From the NCBI RefSeq assembly GCF_024204665.1, contig NZ_CP100355.1, positions 806,001-870,000 on the forward strand: 64,000 bases of DNA, given 5' to 3'. Every line of letters begins with the position of its first letter. The stretch's first letter is position 1. This DNA comes from Natronosalvus rutilus. GTDB lineage: Archaea; Halobacteriota; Halobacteria; Halobacteriales; Natrialbaceae. Below the pieces are notes generated by a model. That model was not told the DNA's origin. It saw only the letters and a program-made list of their open reading frames with translations, and did not search any database. The translations under genes were made by a program, and so were the position numbers. Below are positions 16,950 to 25,588 of the stretch, piece by piece.

Positions 16950-17231
16950 TCACTCCGTTAGCTCGTCCTCGAGCGAGAGCCACCAGAGGTGCCACCGCTC
17001 CTCCACGTACAGGTGCTCGAGCGTTCCATCCTCGACCATGGCCGATAGCTGTTCGTGCATCTCCTCGACCGAAGTCGAGTACTGGCCGGCCAGGTACTGC
17101 GTGTTGACGACGGGCACGGGTGCGGCTCGGATCGAATCGACAATCGCCTGTGGGGTGACCGGGCTGTCGTCGCTGTCGCCGGAATCTGAACCCCCGTCCG
17201 CCCGCGGTCGAGAATCAGTTTCGACTGGCAT
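16950..17231 (-). CDS. Small winged-helix-like protein, unknown
   Basis: A 93-residue protein: the first 25 residues are Asp/Ser-rich and disordered. The rest (AIVDSIRAAPVPVVNTQYLA, then SVEEMHEQLSAMVEDGTLEHL and a strand ERWHLWWLSL) has the helix-turn-helix plus wing order of a winged-helix domain. A DNA-binding role is inference. It is the only frame here with haloarchaeal composition. Confidence 0.65.
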   Translation of the reverse strand: MPVETDSRPRADGGSDSGDSDDSPVTPQAIVDSIRAAPVPVVNTQYLAGQYSTSVEEMHEQLSAMVEDGTLEHLYVEERWHLWWLSLEDELTE

Positions 17232-17388
17232 AGACGGGGTACTCCCGCGAGCGTGTTGAACCCTTCACCCAGCCACGCAGTGCCGTTCACTGCCCGCGCC
17301 ATCACGTTCCGCAGACGAGTCACCTGGCGTGAACGTCATCGCAAGGGCGAGTAGGGATTATCAGTGCGACGGTGGTACGACGAGTGCC

Positions 17389-17595
17389 ATGACGGCAGTC
17401 AAAGTTATCCGCGTGATGGGTACGTCAGAGGAGTCGTGGGAAGAAGCCGCTCGAGAAGCGTTTCGCGAGGCGAGTCAGACGGTCGACGACATCTCCGGTA
17501 TCAACGTCGAAAACTGGACGGCCAACGTCGAGGACGGCGAAATCGTGGAGTACAAGGCGACGACGGAGATCGCGTTCCCGGTCGAGCACTCGTAG
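17389..17595 (+). CDS. Dodecin
   Basis: A 68-residue flavin-binding dodecin that assembles as a hollow dodecamer storing riboflavin or its derivatives; the founding structure is from Halobacterium. The strand-helix-strand order is clear: VKVIRVMGTSEESWEEAARE, then TVDDISGINVENWTANVEDG with the flavin-stacking Trp, then YKATTEIAFPVE. Start at ATG 17389 gives the normal length. Confidence 0.94.
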   Translation: MTAVKVIRVMGTSEESWEEAAREAFREASQTVDDISGINVENWTANVEDGEIVEYKATTEIAFPVEHS

Positions 17596-17740
17596 TCGCA
17601 CTCGAGGGGTGCGTCGTCCGCCGACGCCTCGAGGCGGGACGGCCGGTTGACGACCAGTCGGCTCGAACGCCGATGGGAGCCGAGCGACCGGCCATCGCGA
17701 CGCGACACGTTTTTCTCACCGCCACCGCCTCTTCGATACT

Positions 17741-18220
17741 ATGTTCCGTTCTGGTGCGTTCGTCGCCGAGCACGTTTCGCCGGCGATCGACGAACAGGTA
17801 CAGCCCAACGGCGTGGACCTCACCGTCGACGTCGTCTTCGACCAGCTCGAGCCGGGCCGGATCACCCGTGACGACAAGGAGATCGGTGATCGGGTCGCCC
17901 GCCCCCTCGAGGAACTCGAGCGCAAGGACCCAGATAAGTACTACCTACCGGTCGGTTCCTACATCGTCCGATATGGTGAGCGGATTCGGATCCCGGAGGG
18001 ACATGTCGGGTTCGTTTACCCGCGCTCGTCGCTCATGCGAAACTCGTGTATGCTCAACACGGCCGTCTGGGACGCGGGCTACGAGGGTCGCGGCGAGGGG
18101 CTCTTGCAGGTCCACCACGACGTCGAACTCGAGCGCGGGGCGCGGATCGCCCAGCTCGTCTTCGCGCAGGCCGATCACGCCGAGACGTACGACGGGAGCT
18201 ACCAGGGGGAACATCTCTGA
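17741..18220 (+). CDS. dut: dUTP nucleotidohydrolase / dCTP deaminase-family protein
   Basis: A 159-residue trimeric nucleotide enzyme of the DCD/dUTPase fold that keeps dUTP out of DNA. The motifs LPVGSYIVRYGERIRIPEGH (about 68-87), YPRSSLMRNSCML (about 93-105, substrate loop with Arg and Ser), WDAGYEGRGEGLLQVH (about 110-125) and the C-terminal TYDGSYQGEHL are present. Halophile annotations usually call this dUTPase; deaminase activity cannot be excluded by eye. Confidence 0.88.
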   Translation: MFRSGAFVAEHVSPAIDEQVQPNGVDLTVDVVFDQLEPGRITRDDKEIGDRVARPLEELERKDPDKYYLPVGSYIVRYGERIRIPEGHVGFVYPRSSLMRNSCMLNTAVWDAGYEGRGEGLLQVHHDVELERGARIAQLVFAQADHAETYDGSYQGEHL

Positions 18221-18286
18221 TTCTGGGCGTTCTCGGTACCAGTCGCTGAGTTCCCCAACACACGAGCCGATTTCGCGCGCACGCTG

Positions 18287-19168
18287 CTACCGTTTCCTGG
18301 TCGTCATTCCGAGCGCGTTTCTCGACATCGCCACCGGCCGACTCATCGCTCGAACTGCTTCGTCGGCGGCCGAGCGAACGCGCCCCTGTGCCCGGTGGAG
18401 CGGCACCACGGCTCGTTTTCCGGCCTCGGCGGCGACGTCCCAGCTCACTCGCTCGACGAACTCGCCGCGCGAGCGCGCCCACCGGCTCGGGTGCGCGAGG
18501 ACGTACAGCCGCGGACAGACACCCGACTCGAGCAGGTCGATGAGGTCCTCGGTAGTGTCGATGCGGCCCATAGTCGAGTCGACGACGCCCCAGTGGCGAC
18601 CGGTATCCGAGACGTACGTCGGCTTCCGCGGATCCGTGTCGTCCGTTTCGATCGAGCCGTAGGCGGTCCCGTTGAGGCCGTACCGTTCGGGTGGCCGCGC
18701 GTCGTCCCACATGTCGGTGTTGAGATGGGGCGAGAGCGGACTGCCGTGAGAACACGCCGTCGTCACGTCGACGTGGGCGCGAAATTGCTCGAGGTTTCGC
18801 TCGAACTCCTCGTAGGCGAGCTCCCGATTTCCCCTCGCTCGTGCGAGGTCCTCGTAGTGGTAGCCGACCTCGTGGCCAAGGTCGACGAGGGTTCGCGCGA
18901 ACTCGGGACTGAACGTCGACGTACGGAGGTAGTAGGTCGCCTCGATGCCGTGTTCGGACTCGAGGTGAGCCATCGAGCGCGCGATTCTCGGCCGCCGGTC
19001 GACGTCGTGGCGAACGATTGCGTACCGTTCAGGGACCGTCTCTGTCTCGAGAAACGACGCTACGGAGTACGTCTCGTACCCCCGTTCGTTCAGGGTTTGG
19101 GGCAGTCGTTCGTACGCATCGAACGTGAAGTCTCGAACGACGAACTGTCCGTCTCCAATGAGGCTCAT
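18287..19168 (-). CDS. Polysaccharide deacetylase-like (NodB superfamily) protein
   Basis: A 293-residue cytosolic protein with a NodB-type barrel: RHDVDRRPR (about 53-61, metal Asp), GHEVGYHYEDLARA (about 98-111, His pair) and CSHGSPLSPH (about 138-147) supply metal ligands. No signal peptide is seen, so it is more like the archaeal carbohydrate-esterase relatives near sugar-modification genes than a secreted chitin deacetylase. The last 45 residues are basic and Arg/Ala-rich. Substrate unknown. Confidence 0.83.
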   Translation of the reverse strand: MSLIGDGQFVVRDFTFDAYERLPQTLNERGYETYSVASFLETETVPERYAIVRHDVDRRPRIARSMAHLESEHGIEATYYLRTSTFSPEFARTLVDLGHEVGYHYEDLARARGNRELAYEEFERNLEQFRAHVDVTTACSHGSPLSPHLNTDMWDDARPPERYGLNGTAYGSIETDDTDPRKPTYVSDTGRHWGVVDSTMGRIDTTEDLIDLLESGVCPRLYVLAHPSRWARSRGEFVERVSWDVAAEAGKRAVVPLHRAQGRVRSAADEAVRAMSRPVAMSRNALGMTTRKR

Positions 19169-19307
19169 GTTCCGGCGATACTTTCTTCCCAGTGATAATT
19201 ATCGACACGCTACTCTATCGTCAGGTGAGCGTATGGTCTCCGTTCCGGGCGAACGAGCGGGTCGACGGTGGCCGCCCTTTTTACGCACCGACCCCTTCCG
19301 TCCGAGC

Positions 19308-19862
19308 ATGATGGCCACGACGCACGTCTTCGTCGGACTCGCCCTCGTGGCCCCTGCGGCCGTCGCCGTCCCGGAACTCGCGACGCCGCTCGCTCTCGGC
19401 GCAGTCGTCGGCGGCCTCCTCCCGGACGTCGACCTCGTGTTGACCCACCGGAAAACGTTTCACTTCCCCGTCTTCGGACTCCTCGCCGCCGGTTTGGCCG
19501 TCGGACTCGCGGCGGTCGCGCCTTCCGCGATGACGGCGGGTATCGCTGCCTGCGTCGTCAGCGCCTGGGTCCACGCCGCCAGCGACGCCCTGGGTGGGGG
19601 TCCGGAGATGGACCCCTGGCGGAATCCGAGCGACCGCGCCGTCTACGACCACGTTCGAGGGGCGTGGATCCGGCCGCGACGGCTGATCCGGTACGACGGC
19701 GCACCGGAGGACGCCCTCCTCGCAACGGTGCTGGCCGTTCCCGCGCTCGTCGCCTTCTCGGGGCCGGTTCGGTGGCTGATCGCCGCCGGCGTCGGTGTCT
19801 CCCTGGCGTACGCGCTCTTCAGACGGCGGCTGGTCGAGTGGGTCCCGGACTGGATCGAGTGA
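19308..19862 (+). CDS. Metal-dependent hydrolase-like membrane protein (DUF457/YdjM)
   Basis: A 184-residue polytopic membrane protein. It has the DUF457 signature: THVFVGLALV at the N-terminus, LPDVDLVLTHRKTFHFPVFG (about 41-60, Asp and His ligands) and WVHAASDALGGG (about 88-99). Start is one of two tandem ATGs at 19308/19311. A second DUF457-like protein is encoded at 28604-29122. Confidence 0.85.
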   Translation: MMATTHVFVGLALVAPAAVAVPELATPLALGAVVGGLLPDVDLVLTHRKTFHFPVFGLLAAGLAVGLAAVAPSAMTAGIAACVVSAWVHAASDALGGGPEMDPWRNPSDRAVYDHVRGAWIRPRRLIRYDGAPEDALLATVLAVPALVAFSGPVRWLIAAGVGVSLAYALFRRRLVEWVPDWIE

Positions 19863-19920
19863 CTGTTCTCGACGCCGACGAGTCGCAACGCTGATACGCT
19901 CGGTCGCCGACCGAGCGAAC

Positions 19921-20400
19921 ATGCTCGTGGACATCGCCTCCCGGATCGCCCACCTGCTGTTCGCCGCAATCTGGGCCGGGAGCGTCTTCTACGTCGCGTT
20001 CGTGGTGTTGCCGCTGGCCCGAGACGGCGCGTTCAACACGACGAAGCCCCTCGAGGGAATTACGACCCGACTCACCACGATTTCGCGCGTGAGCGCGGTC
20101 GCACTCTTGCTCACTGGCGGGCACCTCGCCGGGACCGGCTACTCGTTCGACGGCGTCGGCAAACCGAGCCTGTTCTCCTCGCCGAACGGGCGGCTCGTCG
20201 TGCTCATGGTCGTCTGCTGGCTGCTCCTCGCCGCGCTGGTCGAGATCGGTTCGAAGCGTCTCGAATCGGGGCTCAACGGCAAGAAGCTCCGCGAACCGGC
20301 TCAGCGTGCGCTCCCGCTGTTCCGGGCTGGAGCGGTCGTGGGACTGGTCTTGCTCGTCATCGGCGGTGTCATCACCTCGGGCGCTGTCTACGTCCTGTAG
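19921..20400 (+). CDS. CopD-like integral membrane protein
   Basis: A 159-residue protein with four membrane segments (about 8-30, 52-75, 93-114 and 137-158). RIAHLLFAAIWAGSVFYVAFVVLP at the start with a His in helix 1 and the GGHLAGTG turn resemble CopD-type or haem-helical membrane proteins. Starts 58 bases after the preceding membrane-protein gene; function unknown. Confidence 0.75.
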   Translation: MLVDIASRIAHLLFAAIWAGSVFYVAFVVLPLARDGAFNTTKPLEGITTRLTTISRVSAVALLLTGGHLAGTGYSFDGVGKPSLFSSPNGRLVVLMVVCWLLLAALVEIGSKRLESGLNGKKLREPAQRALPLFRAGAVVGLVLLVIGGVITSGAVYVL

Positions 20401-20504
20401 CGCCGTCTGCTGCCGTCTATCCCCGATACGGCTCCTTTTGAAAATGTCAATGCCATGCATTCTTGCGAAAGATACTTAGTCGGTTACTGTTAGGTAGCTT
20501 CATA

Positions 20505-20945
20505 ATGATTAGAGGAAAGGACGTGGCCGTGTCGCTTCTCTTCGTTGGCTCCGCGGCCGCGGCTGGCTATCTCCTTCGATCCGCCGGGAGACGCGATCCC
20601 GAGGCCCGGTCGAAGGCCGACGTCGGAGCGCGAATCGTCGATGACGTTCCCCGCAACGCGACCGTCGTCGATAGCTCGAGCCGCCGACTTCGTCGCCTGC
20701 CCGGCGTCTCGCGAGCGATTCGTCGCGCGGTCCGTAACGACGCCCGCGAGGAGTGGGAACACGTCACGCTCGAGCGCGACGGTTCCTGGGAAATCGTCGA
20801 TGCGATTCGGCGCTCGCTTCCGTACTACGACGGGCGCGACGGGGAGTACAACGGCGTCTACGTCAAACACGGCGACCGTGTGATCGTCCTAGACGCGATC
20901 GGCTGGGCGCGTATCGAGGGAAAAGAACCGGTCCAGGAACGGTGA
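20505..20945 (+). CDS. Conserved haloarchaeal protein with one N-terminal membrane segment
   Basis: A 146-residue protein: an N-terminal hydrophobic helix (VAVSLLFVGSAAAAGYLL) and a soluble Arg-rich domain ending YVKHGDRVIVLDAIGWARIE. TATA-like GATACTTAGT lies 25-35 bases upstream of ATG 20505. Its stop is one base from the end of orc1 on the other strand. Family not recognised. Confidence 0.72.
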   Translation: MIRGKDVAVSLLFVGSAAAAGYLLRSAGRRDPEARSKADVGARIVDDVPRNATVVDSSSRRLRRLPGVSRAIRRAVRNDAREEWEHVTLERDGSWEIVDAIRRSLPYYDGRDGEYNGVYVKHGDRVIVLDAIGWARIEGKEPVQER

Positions 20946-20946
20946 G

Positions 20947-22506
20947 CTAGTTTTCGAAGCGCGCCTGGACGAACGGCTGGACGTCGTCGATGTCGGAGAG
21001 ACGCGAGTCCGAAATGAGGACTGCCTCGGTCTCCTCGAGCGGAACTGAGAGGCTGATCTCCTTCGTTCGGCCGTACCGCCCCTTCGAGACGACGACGGCG
21101 TTGACGATGCCCAGCATGTCGAGTTCGCTGATGAGGTCGGTCACCCGTCGCTGGGTCAAGATGTCGGCGTCGATCTCGTCGCACAGTCGCTTGTAGATGT
21201 TGAACACCTCGCCGGTGTTGATGCTGTGGACGCCGTTTTTCTCGAGCGAGATGATCGCGAAGAGGACGAGTTTGCTCTGGGTCGGGAGGGTGCGGACGAC
21301 CTCGACGACGCGGTCGAGTTCGATCTTGTCTTGGGCCTGGCGGACGTGTTCCTCGACGATGGTTTCGGCCTGGGAGCGCTCGGCGAGTTCGCCCGCGGTC
21401 CGGAGCAAGTCGAGCGCGCGTCGGGCGTCGCCGTGTTCCTGGGCGGCGAAGGCCGCACACAGCGGGATGACGTCCGTCGACAGGGCGTCTCCCTTGAACG
21501 CGACCTCCGAACGGTGCTGGAGGATGTCCCGGAGCTGGTTGGCGTCGTAGGGCGGGAAGACGATTTCCTCTTCCCCGAGACTGGACTTGACGCGGGGGTC
21601 GAGGAAGTCCGTGAACTTCAGGTCGTTCGAGATGCCGATGATCGACACCCGCGAGTTGACGAGTTCGGAGTTCATCCGAGAGAGGTTGTAGAGCGTGTCG
21701 TCGCCCGACTTCTCGACCAGCTTGTCGATCTCGTCTAGCATGATGACGACGACGCGTTCGGAGTAGTCGACGGCGTCGAAGAAGACGCTGTAGACCCGGT
21801 CGGTCGGCCACCCGGTCATCGGAACCTCCTCGAACTCCTCTCGGTCGGCTTCCAGCGAGGCGATCTCCTCGTTTACGTCCGCGATGGAGTCGAACGACTC
21901 GTCCTCGAGGACTGGCGACGCTTCGGCTTCCGTCTCGCTCGAGTTCTCGTTCGTCCAGTCGACGTCGTCTTCGTCCGTCCCGTCGTTCGTCTCCTCGAGG
22001 GCCTCTCGAATCGACTCGAGTTCCTCGATTCGCTCGTCGATTCGCGCCTCGTTCTCCTCGATGAACTTGTTGGCGAGCTGGGCGAGCACGCGGTACTGCG
22101 TGTCGGTGACCTCGCAGTTGATGTACTCGACGTCACAGGGGACGCTGTACTTCTGGGAGGTGCTCTCGAGTTCCTTGCTGACGAACTTCGCGCTCGCGGT
22201 CTTGCCGGTCCCGGTCTTGCCGTAGATCAGGATGTTCGATGGCGTCTCCCCTCGAAGGGCCGCGACGAGAATCGTCGCCATCTTGTTGATCTGGTCGCTT
22301 CGATGGGGCAGTTCGTGTGGTGTGTACGACGGTCGCAGCACTTCCTTGTTCTCGAAAATCGGTTCGCCACTGAGCAAATCGTCGAACAGCCCCTGATTCG
22401 ACTCCTCGCCCTCGGTGGCACTCTCGAGGTCTGCCATGAAGCCAGCCGGCAACTCTCGATCGCCCGAACGGCCCGAATCCGTGGTATCTGATTTTTCGTC
22501 TGACAT
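20947..22506 (-). CDS. orc1: Orc1/Cdc6-type replication initiator
   Basis: AAA+ initiator that binds origin recognition boxes and recruits MCM. 519 residues: acidic N-terminal 45, then the lead-in FENKEVLRPSYTPHELPHR, Walker A YGKTGTGKTAS (about 95-105), an acidic insertion typical of haloarchaea (about 160-235), Walker B VVIMLDEIDK (about 264-273), sensor-1 ISNDLKFTDFLDPRVKSS, and a C-terminal winged helix (about 420-500) that contacts DNA. The sequence resembles the paralogue tied to the main chromosomal oriC1 in other halophiles. An ORB-like box overlaps its promoter 13 bases upstream, so autoregulation is likely. Confidence 0.95.
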   Translation of the reverse strand: MSDEKSDTTDSGRSGDRELPAGFMADLESATEGEESNQGLFDDLLSGEPIFENKEVLRPSYTPHELPHRSDQINKMATILVAALRGETPSNILIYGKTGTGKTASAKFVSKELESTSQKYSVPCDVEYINCEVTDTQYRVLAQLANKFIEENEARIDERIEELESIREALEETNDGTDEDDVDWTNENSSETEAEASPVLEDESFDSIADVNEEIASLEADREEFEEVPMTGWPTDRVYSVFFDAVDYSERVVVIMLDEIDKLVEKSGDDTLYNLSRMNSELVNSRVSIIGISNDLKFTDFLDPRVKSSLGEEEIVFPPYDANQLRDILQHRSEVAFKGDALSTDVIPLCAAFAAQEHGDARRALDLLRTAGELAERSQAETIVEEHVRQAQDKIELDRVVEVVRTLPTQSKLVLFAIISLEKNGVHSINTGEVFNIYKRLCDEIDADILTQRRVTDLISELDMLGIVNAVVVSKGRYGRTKEISLSVPLEETEAVLISDSRLSDIDDVQPFVQARFEN

Positions 22507-22518
22507 TCGTCGTACGCG

Positions 22519-22541
22519 TACCCCCTCATTTCGTGTGGAGC
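22519..22541 (-). promoter_or_regulatory. ORB-like box at the orc1 promoter
   Basis: Minus strand CTCCACACGAAATGAGGGGG: dyad half TCCA, then CGAAA, then a G-string. It ends 13 bases before the orc1 ATG, where a leaderless promoter would be. Confidence 0.68.
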
Positions 22542-22868
22542 GCTCGACCCAAAACGGCCTGTAGATGGCATATATCCCCGATCAAGTGGCGATTTGAGTA
22601 CAGCGCGTGTTCTCCGGCGTCCAGTTGATGCAAACGAACCAAAGGAATACATCCCTAATAAACGCTTCCCTTCAATCCAGGTGACGTTCCTCGGCGTGGC
22701 ACTTTCTGTCTCGTCGACCGACACGTGACTAAAATCTCTTCCTGCTCTTTTCGGGCCATACAGGACTATTTGGGCCGGTTTTGTCTCGGCCGGTGCTCCG
22801 TGATGTCGAACTCGCTCAATCTCGAGCGACCAGTTCGGATCAATTTTTCGTCCAAATCGATCGCCGAT

Positions 22869-22890
22869 ACCCCTTCTTCGCGTGGAACCG
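22869..22890 (-). promoter_or_regulatory. ORB-like box at the distal end of the putative oriC
   Basis: Minus strand TTCCACGCGAAGAAGGGGT matches the promoter-proximal box in the TTCCA, CGAA and G-run positions with the same spacing. Confidence 0.6.
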
Positions 22891-23044
22891 ACGTTCGGTC
22901 CCGGAACGGTCCCTGGTGAGGCCGTTCGACTGGGGCGAATCTCGAGCGGTATCGATCTGACGGGCGACCTTCAGTAGTGCCGAGACACCTGTTCGCGTGC
23001 CGCCGGTCGGACCGTTTTTCTCGTTGCCACCTATTGGGGCTTCT

Positions 23045-23842
23045 ATGGAGCTTCTGCACGGCTGGTCGACGGGGGCCGTTCGAACGAACGGCGTCGATCT
23101 CCAGTACTATCGCACCGGCGAAGGCGAGCCGATAGTGCTAGCTCACGGCTTCTACGACACCGGCCGCTGCTGGGAACGGCTCGCGGCGGCGCTCGCCGCG
23201 GAGGGGAACGAGGTGATCGCGTACGACGCGCGCGGTCACGGTCGATCCGACGCGCCCGAAACCGGGTACGGGATCGAGGACCGCGTGGCCGACCTTCGCG
23301 GTCTCGTCGACGAACTCGGCCTCGAGCGGCCGATCTTGCTCGGCCACTCTATGGGCGGCTCGACCGTCGCGTGGACGGCCGCGACCCACCCCGACCTGGC
23401 GCGAGCGATCGTCCTCGAGGATCCGGCCGGGATGTACGGTGACCCCGATCTCGGCCCCCAGGAACGGGCCGCCGTCGTCGAGAAACGGTGTGCCGAATGG
23501 GCGAGCCAGTCCCTCGAGGAACGAATGGCGGCGTTCGACGATCGCGACGAATCCCTCGCCCGACGCCTCGCCGTTGCTCGCGAGGAGTTTCACCCTCACA
23601 GCGCCGAAATCGCGCGGTCCGGGTACCCACTCCTCGAGGACGCGTTCGCGGAGATCACCTGTCCGACGCTGGTGCTGAAGGCCGACGCCGAGACGTCCCG
23701 TCGAGTGCGAGACCTCGAGGCAGCGGCGGCCCTGTCGAATGGGCGACTCGTCCACGTTTCCGGCGCCGGACACTGCGTCTTTCGCGACGAGTACGAGGCG
23801 GCACTCGCGGAGCTACGGGTGTTTCTCTCTCGGCACGGGTAA
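23045..23842 (+). CDS. Alpha/beta-fold hydrolase
   Basis: A 265-residue hydrolase with a complete triad: oxyanion stretch LAHGFYDTGRCW, nucleophile elbow GHSMGGS (Ser102), acid in VLKADAETS (about 220) and His in SGAGHCVF (about 246). DARGHGRSD fits epoxide-hydrolase or esterase-like members. Substrate unknown. Start ATG 23045; the upstream in-frame ATG would add a leader with no family likeness. Confidence 0.9.
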   Translation: MELLHGWSTGAVRTNGVDLQYYRTGEGEPIVLAHGFYDTGRCWERLAAALAAEGNEVIAYDARGHGRSDAPETGYGIEDRVADLRGLVDELGLERPILLGHSMGGSTVAWTAATHPDLARAIVLEDPAGMYGDPDLGPQERAAVVEKRCAEWASQSLEERMAAFDDRDESLARRLAVAREEFHPHSAEIARSGYPLLEDAFAEITCPTLVLKADAETSRRVRDLEAAAALSNGRLVHVSGAGHCVFRDEYEAALAELRVFLSRHG

Positions 23843-23935
23843 TTGAGTGCTCGCCGTCCTGTTTCGTCGTTCTGTCTCGCGACCTTGCCTCGCCGTTCTG
23901 TCTCGCCACCCAGTCTCGTCGTCCGCCCTCTACAT

Positions 23936-24496
23936 CTACGACCGATCCCTGTCACGGTTCCGACCAAGGGCCGCCTGCGCACCGTCGATCCACCACCGCA
24001 GATCCCGGTACTCGGCTGGCCAGCTGGTGAGGAGTTCGTCTCGAGCGGCCTTGAGTTCGTCCGGCGTCCAGAACCGGGCAGCGGCCACCTCGTCGTCGGC
24101 TCGCGGCGTTCCGTGGACGTCCGCGACGTCGACTGCGTAGACGAGGTACGTCTTGTGGATCGTTTCGAACTTCGCGAACGTCCGAACGTCGAACAGCACG
24201 AGGTCGTTCGGATCGACGGTGAGCGTCGTCTCCTCCGCCAGTTCTCGAGCGCCTGCTTCGTTCGGATCCTCGCCCGCTTCGACCATACCGCCTGGCGTCC
24301 CCCACATGTTGCGCTCCGGGAGGTCGACCTTCACGAGCAGGATCGACTCTCCGTTGACGACCGCCACCCGCGAGCAGGGGCTCGGGTTGTAGAAGACGTG
24401 CTCTCCGCAGGCGTTACAGCGATGGACCGTCGGTGGGTCGACTGGCGTCAGTCCCCCACCGCAGTAGTGACAGAACGTCGGCGGCTCGTTGCCCAT
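23936..24496 (-). CDS. NUDIX hydrolase with N-terminal zinc ribbon
   Basis: A 186-residue protein: zinc ribbon with FCHYCGG and HRCNACGEH (four Cys, residues 9-31), then the NUDIX box GGMVEAGEDPNEAGARELAE followed by ETT (about 69-91). The zinc-ribbon plus NUDIX arrangement resembles NudC-type NADH/RNA-cap pyrophosphatases, but the diagnostic C-terminal SQPWPFPxS array is not seen, so only a general NUDIX role is supported. Confidence 0.92.
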   Translation of the reverse strand: MGNEPPTFCHYCGGGLTPVDPPTVHRCNACGEHVFYNPSPCSRVAVVNGESILLVKVDLPERNMWGTPGGMVEAGEDPNEAGARELAEETTLTVDPNDLVLFDVRTFAKFETIHKTYLVYAVDVADVHGTPRADDEVAAARFWTPDELKAARDELLTSWPAEYRDLRWWIDGAQAALGRNRDRDRS

Positions 24497-24654
24497 ACGA
24501 ACGCGAATGACGGGGTACGGACAAGAGTGTTTTCTGGACGACGAGTACCTTCACCGAAGGCAGTCGCCTGGAGTGCCGTGCACGGGCGAGAATAATGGAG
24601 CGCGCTCGTCTCAACTGTGCATCTGTGGTGCCCGATCACGCGACACGGTGGGTC

Positions 24655-25197
24655 TTACTGGTCGGTGGTGTGCCCACCGTCGACGTCAGTCGCTTCAGTG
24701 TACCGCTCCACGTTCGCGGCCGTCTCCCGCTGGGCGCCGTCGTAGGACGCTCCGAGCGCGATGAGGAAGCCGATGATTGCGGTCACGAGCGCAATCCCGC
24801 CGAGGGCGACGACGGCAATCGAGAGCACCGTTCCCGAGAGAGCCTGCGCCGAGGTCAGCAAGGATACGGCCGTCACCACCGCGATCAGTCCGAGTAGCCG
24901 ACCGAACCGGCCGGTGTCGAATCCGCGACTGGAGTCGCCGTCGCCGACGTCGAAAAGCTCGTTCAGGACGCCGTTGTACTCGTCGCCGGCAGCGACGTTG
25001 CCGAGCGAGTGAATCGAGTGTGCGACCCACAATCCGGCGGTGACGTTGAGGAGCGCGACGAACGAAACGAGGCCCACCTGTCCCTCGAGGAATAGGCCGG
25101 CCAGGATCGCGTTGACGAACGCGACGACCATGAGTCCGTGAATCGTGACCGAACGGGTGCCGAAGTCCTCGAAAAGCGTGACGTGTGCGAGCTTCAT
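24655..25197 (-). CDS. Four-helix haloarchaeal membrane protein, unknown
   Basis: A 180-residue protein with four membrane segments (about 20-37, 42-60, 100-117 and 122-147), an Asp/Gly-rich loop between helices 2 and 3 and a short acidic tail. Begins MKLAHVTLFEDFGTRSVTIHG. Not recognised beyond membrane location. Confidence 0.75.
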   Translation of the reverse strand: MKLAHVTLFEDFGTRSVTIHGLMVVAFVNAILAGLFLEGQVGLVSFVALLNVTAGLWVAHSIHSLGNVAAGDEYNGVLNELFDVGDGDSSRGFDTGRFGRLLGLIAVVTAVSLLTSAQALSGTVLSIAVVALGGIALVTAIIGFLIALGASYDGAQRETAANVERYTEATDVDGGHTTDQ

Positions 25198-25588
25198 GCT
25201 CCCTATTGGGGCCCGAGACGGATGGCGGAAGACCCTTACAGTGACAATTTTGACTCCGGAAGGTGGTCGACCTGTACCGCAGAGACGAGGGTACGAGGAT
25301 GCCGTCGTCTTCTGCCAGGGTGGGCGCCGCTCGAGACTCGTTCGGATTTTACTTCAATCGAGGTGATCCACCGACGGTGTCCCTCGAGCGGTCGAACGCT
25401 CACTCCCTTCACTCAGAAGAATGACGAAGTCAGCGTGCCCGGCGATGTCGGTAGACCGTATTGATTCGGTCCAGACGTCCGCAGGCGTACTGAATCGGTA
25501 CAAACAGCGTAGGCGTACCGAGTCGCCAGATAGCCATGCATACTATTCCGGATGCGACGTTTTGTCAGTCGGTTACGTACGAAGTTCT
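25198..25588. other. Intergenic stretch, no gene seen
   Basis: The short frames here lack acidic haloarchaeal composition. The region must contain the promoters of the two divergent flanking membrane-protein genes; no repeat or RNA gene is evident. Confidence 0.5.

Larger units (their letters stand above)
22507..22900. other. Putative replication origin (oriC) upstream of orc1
   Basis: No gene fits in 22507-23044. The region holds two ORB-like boxes 330 bases apart in the same orientation, G-strings towards orc1, and an intervening stretch richer in A and T than its surroundings (22560-22680 and 22717-22770). A position next to orc1 is the usual one for haloarchaeal origins. No opposed ORB was found on the other side of the AT-rich part, unlike the best-studied origins. 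Confidence 0.65.

Noticed and set aside
22619-22645. Possible third ORB in the putative oriC
   Set aside because: TCCAGTTGATGCAAACG lacks the G-string and the spacing of the other boxes.
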